Source of the DNA: Aurantiochytrium sp. KH105
Lineage: Eukaryota; Sar; Bigyra; Thraustochytrida; Thraustochytriidae
Assembly (NCBI GenBank): GCA_003116975.1
Contig: BGKB01000036.1
Coordinates: 310,001 to 374,000, forward strand
Length of the DNA: 64,000 bases
Direction: 5' to 3'
Part shown: positions 41,801 through 50,868 of the stretch, piece after piece
Layout of the letters: every line of letters starts with the position of its first letter
Numbering within the stretch: position 1 is the first letter of the stretch
Notes under the pieces: generated by a model
What the model was told of the DNA's origin: nothing
Database searches by the model: none
Seen by the model: the letters and a program-made list of their open reading frames with translations, nothing else
Program-made: the position numbers and the translations under genes

Positions 41801-42193
41801 GGCGACGCATGCAACCTCATGGCGGAGAAACTGAAGAATCGAGGTCTCAAGGTCTGGCTCGATCAGGAGAGCCAGGGCAATCTGGCAGAGGACGCTATGC
41901 GTCGCGGCATTCGTGCGTCAAAGTGCTATCTTCTTTTCCTCTCCAAGACCGTTTTTGAGGGCGCCGTGCGCATGGAGCTGGAAACAGCACTGCAGGAAGA
42001 AAAGCCTGTGTTGCTCGTGCACGAGAGCGATCCGGATCGATTCGGCTTCGATACTATTTCCAATTACATCAAGTCTGCCCCGGACGCTGCCAAACATCTC
42101 TTTCGCGAGACGGAGTCCATGCCGTTTCAGCGTCGCCATTACCTGGCTGAAGCTTTTTATGAAGAACTTATTGCGCGCATTGATGCGTGTTAA
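38900..42193 (+). CDS. WD40-Roc-COR-TIR protein (1097 aa)
   Basis: Intronless. Start at ATG 38900 (MGRIQGYVLG); upstream frame is low-complexity. Residues about 1-290 form a WD40 propeller (for example VLHALQGHTGNVLSVVFDG, SGSEDKTVRVWDK). Then Roc: P-loop VGQAAAGKTSTVRSLLG (about 324), switch WDYAGQEVFYALHHIF (about 463), VGTHYDH (about 523). Then COR (NPQWLLDKLARVIADE) and a C-terminal TIR (HVFLSHRQKEAG about 956, VWLDQESQG, and VRMELETAL with the catalytic-type Glu about 1027). The Roc-COR-TIR part is a clear paralogue of the gene upstream; only the sensor domain differs. Architecture suggests ligand sensing by the propeller, GTP switching and a TIR output, probably NAD+ cleavage or TIR assembly. 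Function is inferred. Confidence 0.88.
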   Translation: MGRIQGYVLGVAQSADLVLAASWDGFLRAWSKDGALVSEMKTRNDKEANTVAVQGNLAAVGTQEGGLFLIDLATASVLHALQGHTGNVLSVVFDGNEIISGSEDKTVRVWDKISGRETLRIDAGASVRSVAAHEKLLVAGLSGYTVRVFDRVSGDPRHVLTEATRVVNAVAIDAQRMVSGSDNKVRVYAVPSFQLLHVLEGHTNTVFSVALEGDRILSGSWDNTVRLWDARSGDALHVLRGHSDWVQSVSLVGSKIVSGSFDQSVRIWDAETGASTRVLDGTEAVRPIEGVLGATATTPAAEEALKAALVNGDPAELGRCKLMVVGQAAAGKTSTVRSLLGMKPVAEHISTVGVELKRTDAESWNEIEDLDSGFERQAYRVAALRMQEQAASKKRQSLPKRISRKASDLVSGRRRSSAAQPFVAEVQVELVPEAEVARRFDIAEIETMAGKTQSGQKIYFTIWDYAGQEVFYALHHIFLTREGIFMLVFDMQELLTKQEQALEYLSFWLNSVRLHAPKAPVLLVGTHYDHASNNGSLQTVERTLRDALEALRGVKLVKNQAQKLSFFPIDNMSSAADRAVELRRAVEKSASKLESISQKISLRWLKVIDDLMMLEYDHVPFATVQELADQYHAGDQTDELLKFFHELGMLVHLRATDTLHDKVVLNPQWLLDKLARVIADEIHVQEIYFDERLADLELEDDFVLLRRKGIATRTLLDFLWDGEEVGYLEEFMRDTMLSSNWKFPERSLPRHRRNETLYLVSNLLKNSRDSGIQRDIASLSSGLTCVLDFSEFYLPDGVFARLLSLCAERSGESNTRVGAPRLTGQQAIIRFGLSEFALEETGNQIRLIMVPGTENPASTLKTLISMFRGARDAVFKDLPWQLHLQSPQNPLVRVEYDTLVESRDANAVAVASVGLGNARVADFEPFFTDGSLTEDEHDTGHVELASVRQLGAGLEYHVFLSHRQKEAGDACNLMAEKLKNRGLKVWLDQESQGNLAEDAMRRGIRASKCYLLFLSKTVFEGAVRMELETALQEEKPVLLVHESDPDRFGFDTISNYIKSAPDAAKHLFRETESMPFQRRHYLAEAFYEELIARIDAC

Positions 42194-42996
42194 ATTATTG
42201 AAATAATCTTGCTCTTACTTGGTTGTATGTGGTCGCTCGAAGAGATCGAATCACAGTATCTCTTGCAAAAGAAAACAATCAAGAAGAAGATGTTGTTGTT
42301 GTTTTTGTTGTTGATGACGATGATAATGATGAGCTCCACTCGAAGGAATTGGGAATTTCTTTTGTGAAAGTTTCGAGGTTCCTGATTGTCGCGACGAAAG
42401 AAAGAAGTTCTGGGTGCGTCATCAAGCAACAGGACTAATAAGCAGGTGGTGGGAATGTCTGGATATTTTGACGAGTCAACGCTACTGAAGAAAGCGAGCA
42501 TGGAAACGAGAAAATAAGGGAGGTAAAGACTCTCGCCTGGCTGGGTTTTCTCGTTTGGCACACCATGGTGAATCGAGTTCTCCACAATCAGCAATTATCT
42601 TGTGCGAGTTCTCCAACCAGCAAACTGGAAACAAAGTGCAAGAGCGCGGACGCACCGGGGCGGGGCGGAGCGGGGCGACTCCGCCGCGTGCGTCTTCACC
42701 CCGCGCGATCGAGCTTGCGTGCGTCTTTACTCCGCGCATCTGACTTTTCTCTCCAGACGCGCGCGCGCGCGCAGTGGCGGAGAGCAAGCGAGCCCAGCCG
42801 CGGAGATTTCGTCGTTCTCAAACAAGAACTTTAGGCCAAAGGCCCGCGTCCGCGTTTGCGCAGGGGGGGCGCGCAGGGACTCGCCTCTTGCTTTGCATCC
42901 TTGCTGCGCGTTTGCCCCAAGAACGCACGGTCTGTTGCCAGTATTTTATTGCATGAAGAGTCGAGTTCTCCGCGAAAGAATCCTTGCCAAGAAGGA
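42194..42996. other. Intergenic between WD40-Roco and PARP genes
   Basis: AT-richer near the Roco stop (AAC/AAG and GTT runs, 42265-42330), GC-rich near the PARP start. The PARP frame is open to 42856 but offers only a TTG there. No gene seen. Confidence 0.45.
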
Positions 42997-45369
42997 ATGA
43001 ATTTCTCGACGCAGTCCTCGATTTCTGTGTCTCCATCGGCGGCGACGGCGGCAGCGGCGGCAGCTACGTCGCCAAATTCGCCTGCGCTGTCGTCACTGCG
43101 TTTAATGTCCGCCCAAATGCCGTCTCGCAATGCTTCGCAAGAGAGCCTTGAGACGATCTTGTCTCACGAGAGCCCCAATGGCGATGCGAGTGAAGACGAG
43201 GAAGAGGACTTCAATGTACTGCAAGCGATCAAGTCAGGAAGCGTGAATGATTTGGTGCAGAGTGAGACTGTTCAGAACAAGACGAAACCGTCCACAGCAA
43301 GGAAGAAGCGTCGCTTCTCCGCATTATTTGACTTTTTTTCGCCGGCCTCAGGAGTGGCGGCGTCGCAGCGTACGACGAGTGGTGAGCCCGAGGACGACGC
43401 AGCGGCATGCAATGACGAGGACGCCGCGAAAGAAAGCGCAGTCAGTTTCGAGCTGGAAGATGACGATGACATGGACATTGTGTATGAAGATGAAGACGAA
43501 GGCGAAGGCGAAGGCGATGAGCAGGGCAGTGCCGTGGTGGAAATGAGCGAGGCTGCAATTTGCGCCGCGCACGAACTCGGCGTGACGCACGAATGGATCA
43601 ACAGAATGCGGGAAGAAGGACGACTGTGGCTTGGTCCCGGAAAACTCGAAGCCAACCTCAGCAAAGCGTGCGCAGACCTGCCAGACGGCTATCGCGGCGC
43701 GTTCTACGCACTAAGTAGCAACATTTCCTGGATATGGATCGAAGTCGACATGCGCGACACGAGCAATCTTACAAAGGTGCAACTTAAAGGTTTGCAGGCC
43801 TTGTGTGAGACCGAAGCAGAAAAAAGCAACGCAAAACACGTCGTCGTGCGCGTGCTCTTCAAGGCCAACTATAGCTTGACCTGGGAGAACGTGCAGTGTT
43901 TTGGTCTTGTTCGAGAATTTCCCAACGTTGGACTCGGTATCTTCGAGAGCGCGTTCCCACCGGACCTGAAGCGTGATATCCTGCAGAGCTCTATGACTTG
44001 GATCATTCAGGACAGACTGCGCCAGAAGCAGTACGCGTCCAAGCACGAACGCGAGGAAGATCGAAAGCAGGCGGCGCGAAAACAATCCTCGCCACAATTC
44101 GCCTCTTTGAATACACGTGTGGGCTCTTTCATGTCCACGTGGTTACACACCGGAGGCGAAGACTCGAAAGGCAGAGACAAGAGCACCCACGGACTTGTCG
44201 AGCTTTCAGACCTAGGGAACCTCGTCAGGTCCACCATCGTAGGCATTGTGGGACGTTGCATGCTGTGTTCGTCCTCACTTCCACTGACAATGTTCCGGCC
44301 AGCAGTGTGCGATGCGGATCAGTGCATCTTCCAGGCAGAGGAGCTCAAGCTTGGCGTAAGCGTGGAACACGAGCTTGTCGAGAACTGGAAGGTTGTCGAT
44401 TTTCTACTCGTCCTCCTTTCCATGGCACTCACGGATATCCACGAGACATCCATTACACTTTGCGCGCCCAAGGGAACCGGCATTCCAGACCAAAAGCGCA
44501 TCGTGGAGCGTCTTGTAAGGCGGATGCCACCCATGACGGTTCTGTGGGAGCATGCGCAAAGCGGGACCTTGCGCAGCTTTCTTGACAAGATCGATTGCCA
44601 GCTCTACTCGCTTCTCGGTTGGATTATTGGTGGCGGTTGCCGAAGTTTTCTGCGATGCCTCGAACCCGATGAGGAGATCCCTGGGCTTTCCACGATATGC
44701 CAGTTCCAGGTCCTCAGTCCTGCAGAGAAAGAGGCGCGATTCCGTCACTTGCAGCGCAAGCACGGAACTTTCTTGGCCTTTCACGGAAGTCCTGCTGGCA
44801 ACTGGCACTCGATTGTGCGTCTAGGTCTCAAAAACTTTTCCTCGCATTCCAAGTACCGTCGTCACGGCGCATCGTATGGTAATGGTATATACCTCGCGGA
44901 ACAGACATCGACAACGTCGTCGTACATTAAATCGGGCAATGTGAATTGGTCGGGGAGCAAACTCTTACCCAACGTCCATTCGGGCCAGTTCCTTTGTCAG
45001 GCCGTATGCGAGGTAGTGAACAACACTGGCGCCTTTGCGTACTCATCTTCGCTCCGCGACAACAAACCTTGCGTCACTGCGGAACCTGATGCAAGCTGGG
45101 AAGCCAAGGACGGGATTCCTGACCCAGCGCTCGAAGCAGGTGCAGGCATGGGCGATAGTGGCAATGTTTGCTCGTCTTCGAGTTTTAGTTTGCGACGTCG
45201 TCCCAATGGCAACGGTATCCATGTCGTTCCATTTGAGGACTATGTCAGGACCTCGGTCATTCTCATTCACAATGAACATCCTCACAATGTCTCCGTTCAC
45301 GACCTCAAGCTTCCTCCTGCTCTATTTCCAGCGGCTGCAGCCGTTACACAGAGTCGTTCTTCACGCTGA
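42997..45369 (+). CDS. PARP6/PARP8-like ADP-ribosyltransferase (790 aa)
   Basis: Starts MNFSTQSS at the first in-frame ATG. Residues 1-200 are disordered with an acidic tract (EDEDEGEGEGDE). The middle contains an RWD/UBC-like segment (HEWINRMREEGRLWLG to SAFPPDLKRDI). The C-terminal PARP catalytic domain has His596 in LAFHGSPAGNWHSIVRLGL and Tyr627 in HGASYGNGIYLAE, the NAD+-binding H-Y pair, and closes with VPFEDYVRTSVILI where a Glu would sit in poly-ADP-ribose polymerases. The absent Glu and the HGSxxxNWHSIxRxGL signature place it with PARP6/8-type mono-ADP-ribosyltransferases. It uses NAD+, as TIR domains do, and sits on the same strand just after the Roco pair. Confidence 0.82.
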   Translation: MNFSTQSSISVSPSAATAAAAAATSPNSPALSSLRLMSAQMPSRNASQESLETILSHESPNGDASEDEEEDFNVLQAIKSGSVNDLVQSETVQNKTKPSTARKKRRFSALFDFFSPASGVAASQRTTSGEPEDDAAACNDEDAAKESAVSFELEDDDDMDIVYEDEDEGEGEGDEQGSAVVEMSEAAICAAHELGVTHEWINRMREEGRLWLGPGKLEANLSKACADLPDGYRGAFYALSSNISWIWIEVDMRDTSNLTKVQLKGLQALCETEAEKSNAKHVVVRVLFKANYSLTWENVQCFGLVREFPNVGLGIFESAFPPDLKRDILQSSMTWIIQDRLRQKQYASKHEREEDRKQAARKQSSPQFASLNTRVGSFMSTWLHTGGEDSKGRDKSTHGLVELSDLGNLVRSTIVGIVGRCMLCSSSLPLTMFRPAVCDADQCIFQAEELKLGVSVEHELVENWKVVDFLLVLLSMALTDIHETSITLCAPKGTGIPDQKRIVERLVRRMPPMTVLWEHAQSGTLRSFLDKIDCQLYSLLGWIIGGGCRSFLRCLEPDEEIPGLSTICQFQVLSPAEKEARFRHLQRKHGTFLAFHGSPAGNWHSIVRLGLKNFSSHSKYRRHGASYGNGIYLAEQTSTTSSYIKSGNVNWSGSKLLPNVHSGQFLCQAVCEVVNNTGAFAYSSSLRDNKPCVTAEPDASWEAKDGIPDPALEAGAGMGDSGNVCSSSSFSLRRRPNGNGIHVVPFEDYVRTSVILIHNEHPHNVSVHDLKLPPALFPAAAAVTQSRSSR

Positions 45370-46615
45370 CTGTGAGATGACGAATTGCTTTTCGCGAGAC
45401 AACTAAGGAATACCAAGTTTTTTCTATACTTGTCGCCGTTGGCCGCGAAAGAAAACCGAATCAGATCGGGTTGCTAGTTTTGGCACCGATGGCCACGAAA
45501 GAGAAAGAACAAAAATTCGAACCTTTTTAGAAATTCTCTGCAACTTTGGAGCCTATCCTTTTCGCAAATAGAATCTTATGATCTTGACGCAGTTTGCAGT
45601 AAGCTTAGATACAAGCCATCGTCGAATCGAGGCCACGTTGTTAGGAAAAAAGAAATAATCATTGTTTGCCAAAAACTACAGCTTGATCATGTCCGCGTGG
45701 CATTGGATTTACGCTCGACTCGACTGCGGACGTGCGAGGAGAATGCAAACTCTCCTCTTATTGCGTTCATTTAGGGCTTGGGTAGAAGCAGAGCTTGCAG
45801 TAGGTTTTCTCGAGTCAGTTGTTTGAATTCTTCAAGAAGGCATCGTGACGTTCATCCGATTCCTCGCCCTCCATTTTGTTCTGGGAAACTTTTGCAATCA
45901 ACACGCTCGGAATCATGTTTGTCAAGCAAAAGCGCATCTTGATCATTAGCGATAGTCTGAACGTGTCCGCGCGACGTTAGATCCAAGCTTCACTCAGCGT
46001 TCGACGTACGCGTAGGATGTGACCCGCTCTCTTATCACGTGCGCTCGCCACATCCCAGGCAAAGGAAAAGAGAAAATACCATGGCAACACAACACTGGGC
46101 TTAGGTAGAAACAGAGCATGAATCGATCGTCTGAAAATAAAAGGGTACCCGAGTTCCTCCCTCTCCATCTCGTCCCAAAACTTGCGTCGCGAATGTTCTC
46201 ACGCTTGGCCGACGTCAAGCCACGCTCTGCTCGTCTTCCGGCCGTTCCACTCGCGCACAAAACAAAACATCGCGCCCCGAGCTCATCTTCCTCGGCGTCG
46301 CTGCCCCTTTCGCTGCCCCTTTCGCTGCCCCTCTCTCCTCTCCTCTTCTCTCCCTCTCCCCCCTTCCCTCGCCCTTTCTTTTCCATTTTTTGGAGGGACC
46401 CCGCCGCCTCCGCGGCCAGCAAATCCCGAATAGCCACACGGACAAGCAAGCAGAGAAGCGACCGTGCCCAGCCTCAGCCCAAGCAGTTCCTCCCGGCAGC
46501 CCCTCCCGGGTAGCGAGCGGCACGCGCGCGCGCGCGCGCGAGTGGACGAAGCAAGATAGCAGCGCGGCACGACTGGCAGGCAGCACGCCCTCCGTTCACA
46601 GCGAGCGACGCTACG
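45370..46615. other. Intergenic, about 1.2 kb
   Basis: Left part AT-rich and featureless apart from two similar 20-base strings (TTGGCCGCGAAAGAAAA near 45437 and ATGGCCACGAAAGAGAA near 45488). Right part has a pyrimidine-rich stretch with a repeated GCTGCCCCTTTC (about 46299-46335) and a (CG)n run (46522-46540), likely the promoter of the Crinkler-like gene. No gene seen. Confidence 0.45.
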
Positions 46616-48880
46616 ATGAGTAGAAGCAGGCCTGAGGAGGACGCTGAGGAGAGCGATGATGAGGAGGACTCGTCGTTAACCAAGGAGGACCTCGAGAACT
46701 TCAAAAGGAATATTACTGTGGCGCAGCTGGAAGCTTGGGGGGGTGCCGGTGAGATGGACACGATCTCAGATGCAGAAGATTTGTTCGAAAAGCTTGCAAG
46801 CACGTTGGGGAAGGAAGCTTTCTCCAGGTCAGAACGCAAGAAGCTAAGGGAGGCTTTTAGGAATAACTATAGACTCGCTTCTAAAAAGGCGGTGGCCGAA
46901 AGGGATAAGAAGGTGGCCGAAACTGAAAAGGCGGCGGCCGAAGCTGTAAAGACCGCGAACAAGGAGAAGATATCCGTTCTGATTAGCCAGCCATGCATTC
47001 AAAGAACAATCCGCAATGTGGCCTACTCCAGTACGTCTCGAATGCCGCATGTCGCTTCGGTCTCGCAAAAGCAAATCGATGGCGACTTCCTCATCCCAGT
47101 CGATATAGAAGAATGGGCCACCTTCGCAGCCGACACATCACTGGCACAATTGCCTTTTGGCGACGACATCCTTATGGGAGTCGATTTATGGGCGCCTCTG
47201 ACGGAATTCGACTGTGGCGACAACGAGTTCACATCGCAGACCCAGATGACTGTTTCGGGACTGGAACAGATTCGTAGATACCACGAACTTGATCCCAACT
47301 TACCGAACATCAAGATGTACCAAGAGGAAGGTCCTTGGACCGGTGGGCGCGTCGACATCACATGGACTCGCAAAATGAAAGCGTCAGACAAGTCAAAGCT
47401 GCAGCTGTTGTCGTCCTTTCATGAGATGAATGCCACCTGCGACAGTATCGTCTTCCTCGTGCACGAGCACAAAGCCCCGAAAGCTTTTCCGTTCGTCCCT
47501 GAGGCGGGTGCCGAGTTTAAGGTGGACAAAAAAACGGGTGCATCGGTCTCCGCTAAATATGGGCATCGCCATCGTTCAAGCTCGCAAAGAAGCTCGCAAA
47601 GTAGCCTCAGCTCGTCCCAGTCGTCCCAGTCGCCGCTGCCACCGCCGCAGCCTGAGACGATGGAAGATGGCAAGCGTGTGTTCCAGAATCTGAACCTGGT
47701 GGGCATCTGGAGTCGATTTGAGAAGTGCGACAGATCAGATTACTTTTTCAAGTTTGTCGCACCTATCTGTCAGATTTTCACCTACATGGTGTCCACTGGG
47801 CTCAAGTACGGCATCATCTCAACATTCGACAAGACCTGGTTCTGTCGCCGAGACAAAAAGGGGGTCATGCAGATCTCGCAGGCATTTGACGCCTGTACTG
47901 GAAGAGGTATTGACGCAATGCGGCGGGCGTACCTCGGCATCATTACACTTGCGCTCGAGGACCCTAATGCCACCGGGTACGGTTTGGTCAAGGGCGACGG
48001 CACGCTTTACCAGGCGATGAAGAACCATTCCAGACCTACCTTTCAAAAGTTTGCAGACACGCTTGCATCCAATGGAAACGAGGACCTCGACTCGACGATC
48101 AGCAAGAAATTCGCAGATAAATTCGCGTTGTTCTGCAAACAAAAGTTTAATGGAGGTCGGCAACCGACGCGACAGAACGCGATTGACGCGGTGCGAGAAG
48201 TTCTACCTCTGTCTGACGAGGATTTCTACCTCCCCCTCGACGGCAAGACTCTCCACCGCAACTCGCGAACGATTGTGGACCGGTGCGCATTATCTGGTGC
48301 ACCGATAATCGTCAAGCGCTGGGCCTACTCGCTCTTGCCCAGAACACCGGATGCGAACGACGAGGCCAAACTTGCTATGCAGAACGAACGCTGGGCCTAT
48401 GAAGTGACGTTGGCCTCTTTGCAGGGCATTGCGATCCCGTTTCTCATCTACGCCGGCTCGTATGCAATGATGCCTTTCGTCCTGGCCGTTTCGGACGAGG
48501 GTGATTCGCTGGAGCGGCTTCTGATGGCCGCAGCGGACGATGGCGAACGTGCTACACTTCTCGAGACCTACTTTGACGATGCTCACGACGCGCTGGCGGC
48601 CATTCACTCCTGTGGCGTCCTGCACAACGACATCGCGGCACGGAACATTGTCATCCATCCTGAGCGTGGCGTGAAGATCATCGACTTTGAGAGCGCTGGC
48701 GAGTGCTGCGAGGACCTTCTCGCCCAGGAGGAGATGCGCGAATTGTTCAAGATCTTCAACCGCACGGTTACAGGCACTCCGAAGAAGACGGGAAAGAAGG
48801 TCTGGCGCCGCTTAAGTCAAACTCTGCCCATCCCCTTTAACAACGCGCGCGAATCGAAGCCCCCTATGGAGGAAACATAG
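46616..48880 (+). CDS. Crinkler-like protein: nuclease-like middle domain plus kinase-like C-terminus
   Basis: 754 residues. An acidic N-terminus is followed by a Lys/Ala/Glu coiled coil (residues about 80-120). The middle contains IWSRFEKCDRSDYFFKF and QIFTYMVSTGLKYGIIST, FDKTWFCRR, a pattern seen ahead of kinase domains in fungal and oomycete FunK1/Crinkler-type proteins and thought to be a restriction-endonuclease-like fold. The C-terminus is a divergent protein kinase: candidate Lys in APIIVKRW (about 567), Glu in NERWAYEVTLASL, catalytic loop LHNDIAARNIVI (about 670), and DFE in KIIDFESAG. HND and DFE replace HRD and DFG, as in Crinkler kinases. No secretion signal is visible, so an intracellular or nuclear role is likelier than export. 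Activity is inferred. Confidence 0.65.
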   Translation: MSRSRPEEDAEESDDEEDSSLTKEDLENFKRNITVAQLEAWGGAGEMDTISDAEDLFEKLASTLGKEAFSRSERKKLREAFRNNYRLASKKAVAERDKKVAETEKAAAEAVKTANKEKISVLISQPCIQRTIRNVAYSSTSRMPHVASVSQKQIDGDFLIPVDIEEWATFAADTSLAQLPFGDDILMGVDLWAPLTEFDCGDNEFTSQTQMTVSGLEQIRRYHELDPNLPNIKMYQEEGPWTGGRVDITWTRKMKASDKSKLQLLSSFHEMNATCDSIVFLVHEHKAPKAFPFVPEAGAEFKVDKKTGASVSAKYGHRHRSSSQRSSQSSLSSSQSSQSPLPPPQPETMEDGKRVFQNLNLVGIWSRFEKCDRSDYFFKFVAPICQIFTYMVSTGLKYGIISTFDKTWFCRRDKKGVMQISQAFDACTGRGIDAMRRAYLGIITLALEDPNATGYGLVKGDGTLYQAMKNHSRPTFQKFADTLASNGNEDLDSTISKKFADKFALFCKQKFNGGRQPTRQNAIDAVREVLPLSDEDFYLPLDGKTLHRNSRTIVDRCALSGAPIIVKRWAYSLLPRTPDANDEAKLAMQNERWAYEVTLASLQGIAIPFLIYAGSYAMMPFVLAVSDEGDSLERLLMAAADDGERATLLETYFDDAHDALAAIHSCGVLHNDIAARNIVIHPERGVKIIDFESAGECCEDLLAQEEMRELFKIFNRTVTGTPKKTGKKVWRRLSQTLPIPFNNARESKPPMEET

Positions 48881-49043
48881 GACGGCGACGGAAAGAAGCG
48901 GCGCATTCTATCTTTTCTTCCGGGCGGGTGGTCGCCGTCGCGCGCCTCTGATTCCTCCTTCACGGAGTGAAGAGCATTAAGAAGATTTTATCAAAAAGAA
49001 AATGAATTTTGTTGTTGTTTTTACCCAAGTATACTCCTTCTTT

Positions 49044-50817
49044 CTATTCCACGTAAGCCTCTCGCGCGCCTTTGAAGTCAGAAGCTTGTTTTTCGAGATA
49101 GGTCGACAGCTTCCCGATCGCCCTCTTTTTCTCTGTACTACCTAAATTCAAGGCTTCCTCAAGAGCGATTTTGATGTGGTCCGGTAAGTTTGCGATTGAG
49201 CGCAAGTTAGTTTGGTGATGACTAAATTGGGTCAGGATCTCCTTAAAATATGCTTCATCCACCGAAAGATGACCCAAAACTCCGTTTGCGACGTTAACTC
49301 GCGCGCTAACATCCGGGCTATCCACGAGCTTTAGCGTTGAGAAGCGAGTGAGAAGTGCGTTAAGCACACCCTTTCCCCGAAAATCAGATAGCGGGGCGTT
49401 TGTATTGATAGCAATAGATACGTCCGGGTGTTTTGATTCAGCCCGTTTGAAAACGGCATGTTGTTCTTTTAGGATCTCGTCTGCTTCGTCAAAAAGCAGA
49501 ACAACCTTTTCGCCTTGAGCCATGAGTGCGTCAGCGATGGCAAAGAAGCTTTCGATAGATCTTTCGTCACCGCCCCCCATACTCGCATTCATCGTGCTCG
49601 CATTGACTCGCAAAATAATCGTCCCTTGTGTCTCTTGTAGGTAATCATAATAAGCGGTTTTACCGGTTCCGCCTGGTCCATAAAGGAAGATTGTCTGGCG
49701 GTTTTCAGGCGTTCCAAGATCGTCTGGAATCTCAGCAGCCCAGGCGGGCTTCATCGTAATCGATTTCGATGCAGGCTGATAAATTCTGCTCATGATATTG
49801 AGAAACTCAAACCGTTCGATGGGCGTTAGAGCAGTAGCCCCTCCTGTCATTTTCTTTGCTTCATCCGAAATTACACGAAGCAGCCCTTGGTCTGAAAATA
49901 AAGCTGTATTGCTATTCTGTAGAACAAATTGTTCCACTTCTGCATTATATTTTTTAATCATTTGACTGAAGTCATTCTTCTCATAATTCCGCAAAAGATC
50001 GATCCTAGTTGACGTTTCTCGGAATTGTTGGCGTAATATCTCGAGCTGATAGGCCTTATCAAACGCATTCTGTCCATAAGGTACAGGTTGTCCGCGAAAA
50101 ATTGCGTCGATATTGTCGTTCAGCTCACTTAACTTCAAATTCGTTTTGATCTTCTCGAGCGCCGTGAGGTGATTAAGTACGTCCGAATCGCCTTTAGCTC
50201 GCGCTCGTGCATTACGAAGTTGATTGTCCTTCCTACTTCCTGGCTCTAAACAATCCATTATGCTCCCTGAGACCCTTTCTGTTTCTCCGCCAAACATTCT
50301 GAACCACAGTCGTTTGAGAACTTTTCTGAAACCACCTTTAGCTCGAATGTACAGATAGAACGCTAACAGGAGCAAGAATCCAAGCACTCCTCCGGCTATT
50401 GCGAGCTCTCTCACCGGTAGGCCCTTCTCCTGACAGAATCCGTCCTCATTGATGATATGAGAAGACGACAAACAGTACTGTTGGCCAGCCGTGTTTTTGC
50501 AAGGGATCTGCCCGTCGCCACCGCAAGCCACGCACTTGGAGTTACTGATCACAGTGCCACTTGAGCACACCTCAAGCCCACTAGAGTTCAAACACGGCAC
50601 CTGTACCGCGGCGCCGCACTTCTGGCACGTTCCATCCACATTACGGTTGCCTACGGTACAGCTCAGCGTTCCGGTATCTGGGTCCTCGCAAGGCGGTTGC
50701 CCGGCAGCACCGCAGAATGGTGTGCAGAAGCCGGTGTCTGGGTCGACTGAGAGGTTCGTGGAACAGGTCTTAGTGCCTTCTGCATCCTCGGCCCAGAGCC
50801 GCGCGCTAGCCGCGCTC
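49044..50817 (-). CDS. Cys-repeat ectodomain, membrane helix and AAA+ ATPase, 5' incomplete
   Basis: The frame is open from a stop at 50818-50820 to 49044, about 590 codons, but contains no ATG before the Cys repeats, so the 5' exon is missing or displaced. Order: three Cys repeats (FCGAAGQPPC, KCGAAVQVPC, ACGGDGQIPC, each followed by further paired Cys), one membrane helix (LAIAGGVLGFLLLLAFYLYI), a basic stop-transfer stretch, a helical region, then an AAA+ ATPase with Walker A FLYGPGGTGKTAYYDYL (near 49690-49640) and Walker B KVVLLFDEADEIL (near 49510-49475). The topology suggests an outer sensing part and a cytosolic ATPase. Base composition is visibly more AT-rich than neighbouring genes, which hints at a different origin. 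I know no family with this layout. Confidence 0.65.
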
Positions 50818-50868
50818 TAGCCGCGCGCTAGCCGCGCGCTAGCCGCGCGCTAGCCGCGCGCTAGCCGC
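50809..50868. repeat. 11-base tandem repeat (TAGCCGCGCGC), about five copies
   Basis: Perfect or near-perfect copies directly abut the 5' edge of the AAA+ reading frame and supply its upstream stop. It also marks the switch from AT-richer to very GC-rich DNA. Confidence 0.9.

Noticed and set aside
45510-45530. A GGTTCGAAT-like T-loop string on the minus strand suggesting a tRNA
   Set aside because: No matching acceptor, D or anticodon arms can be drawn around it.
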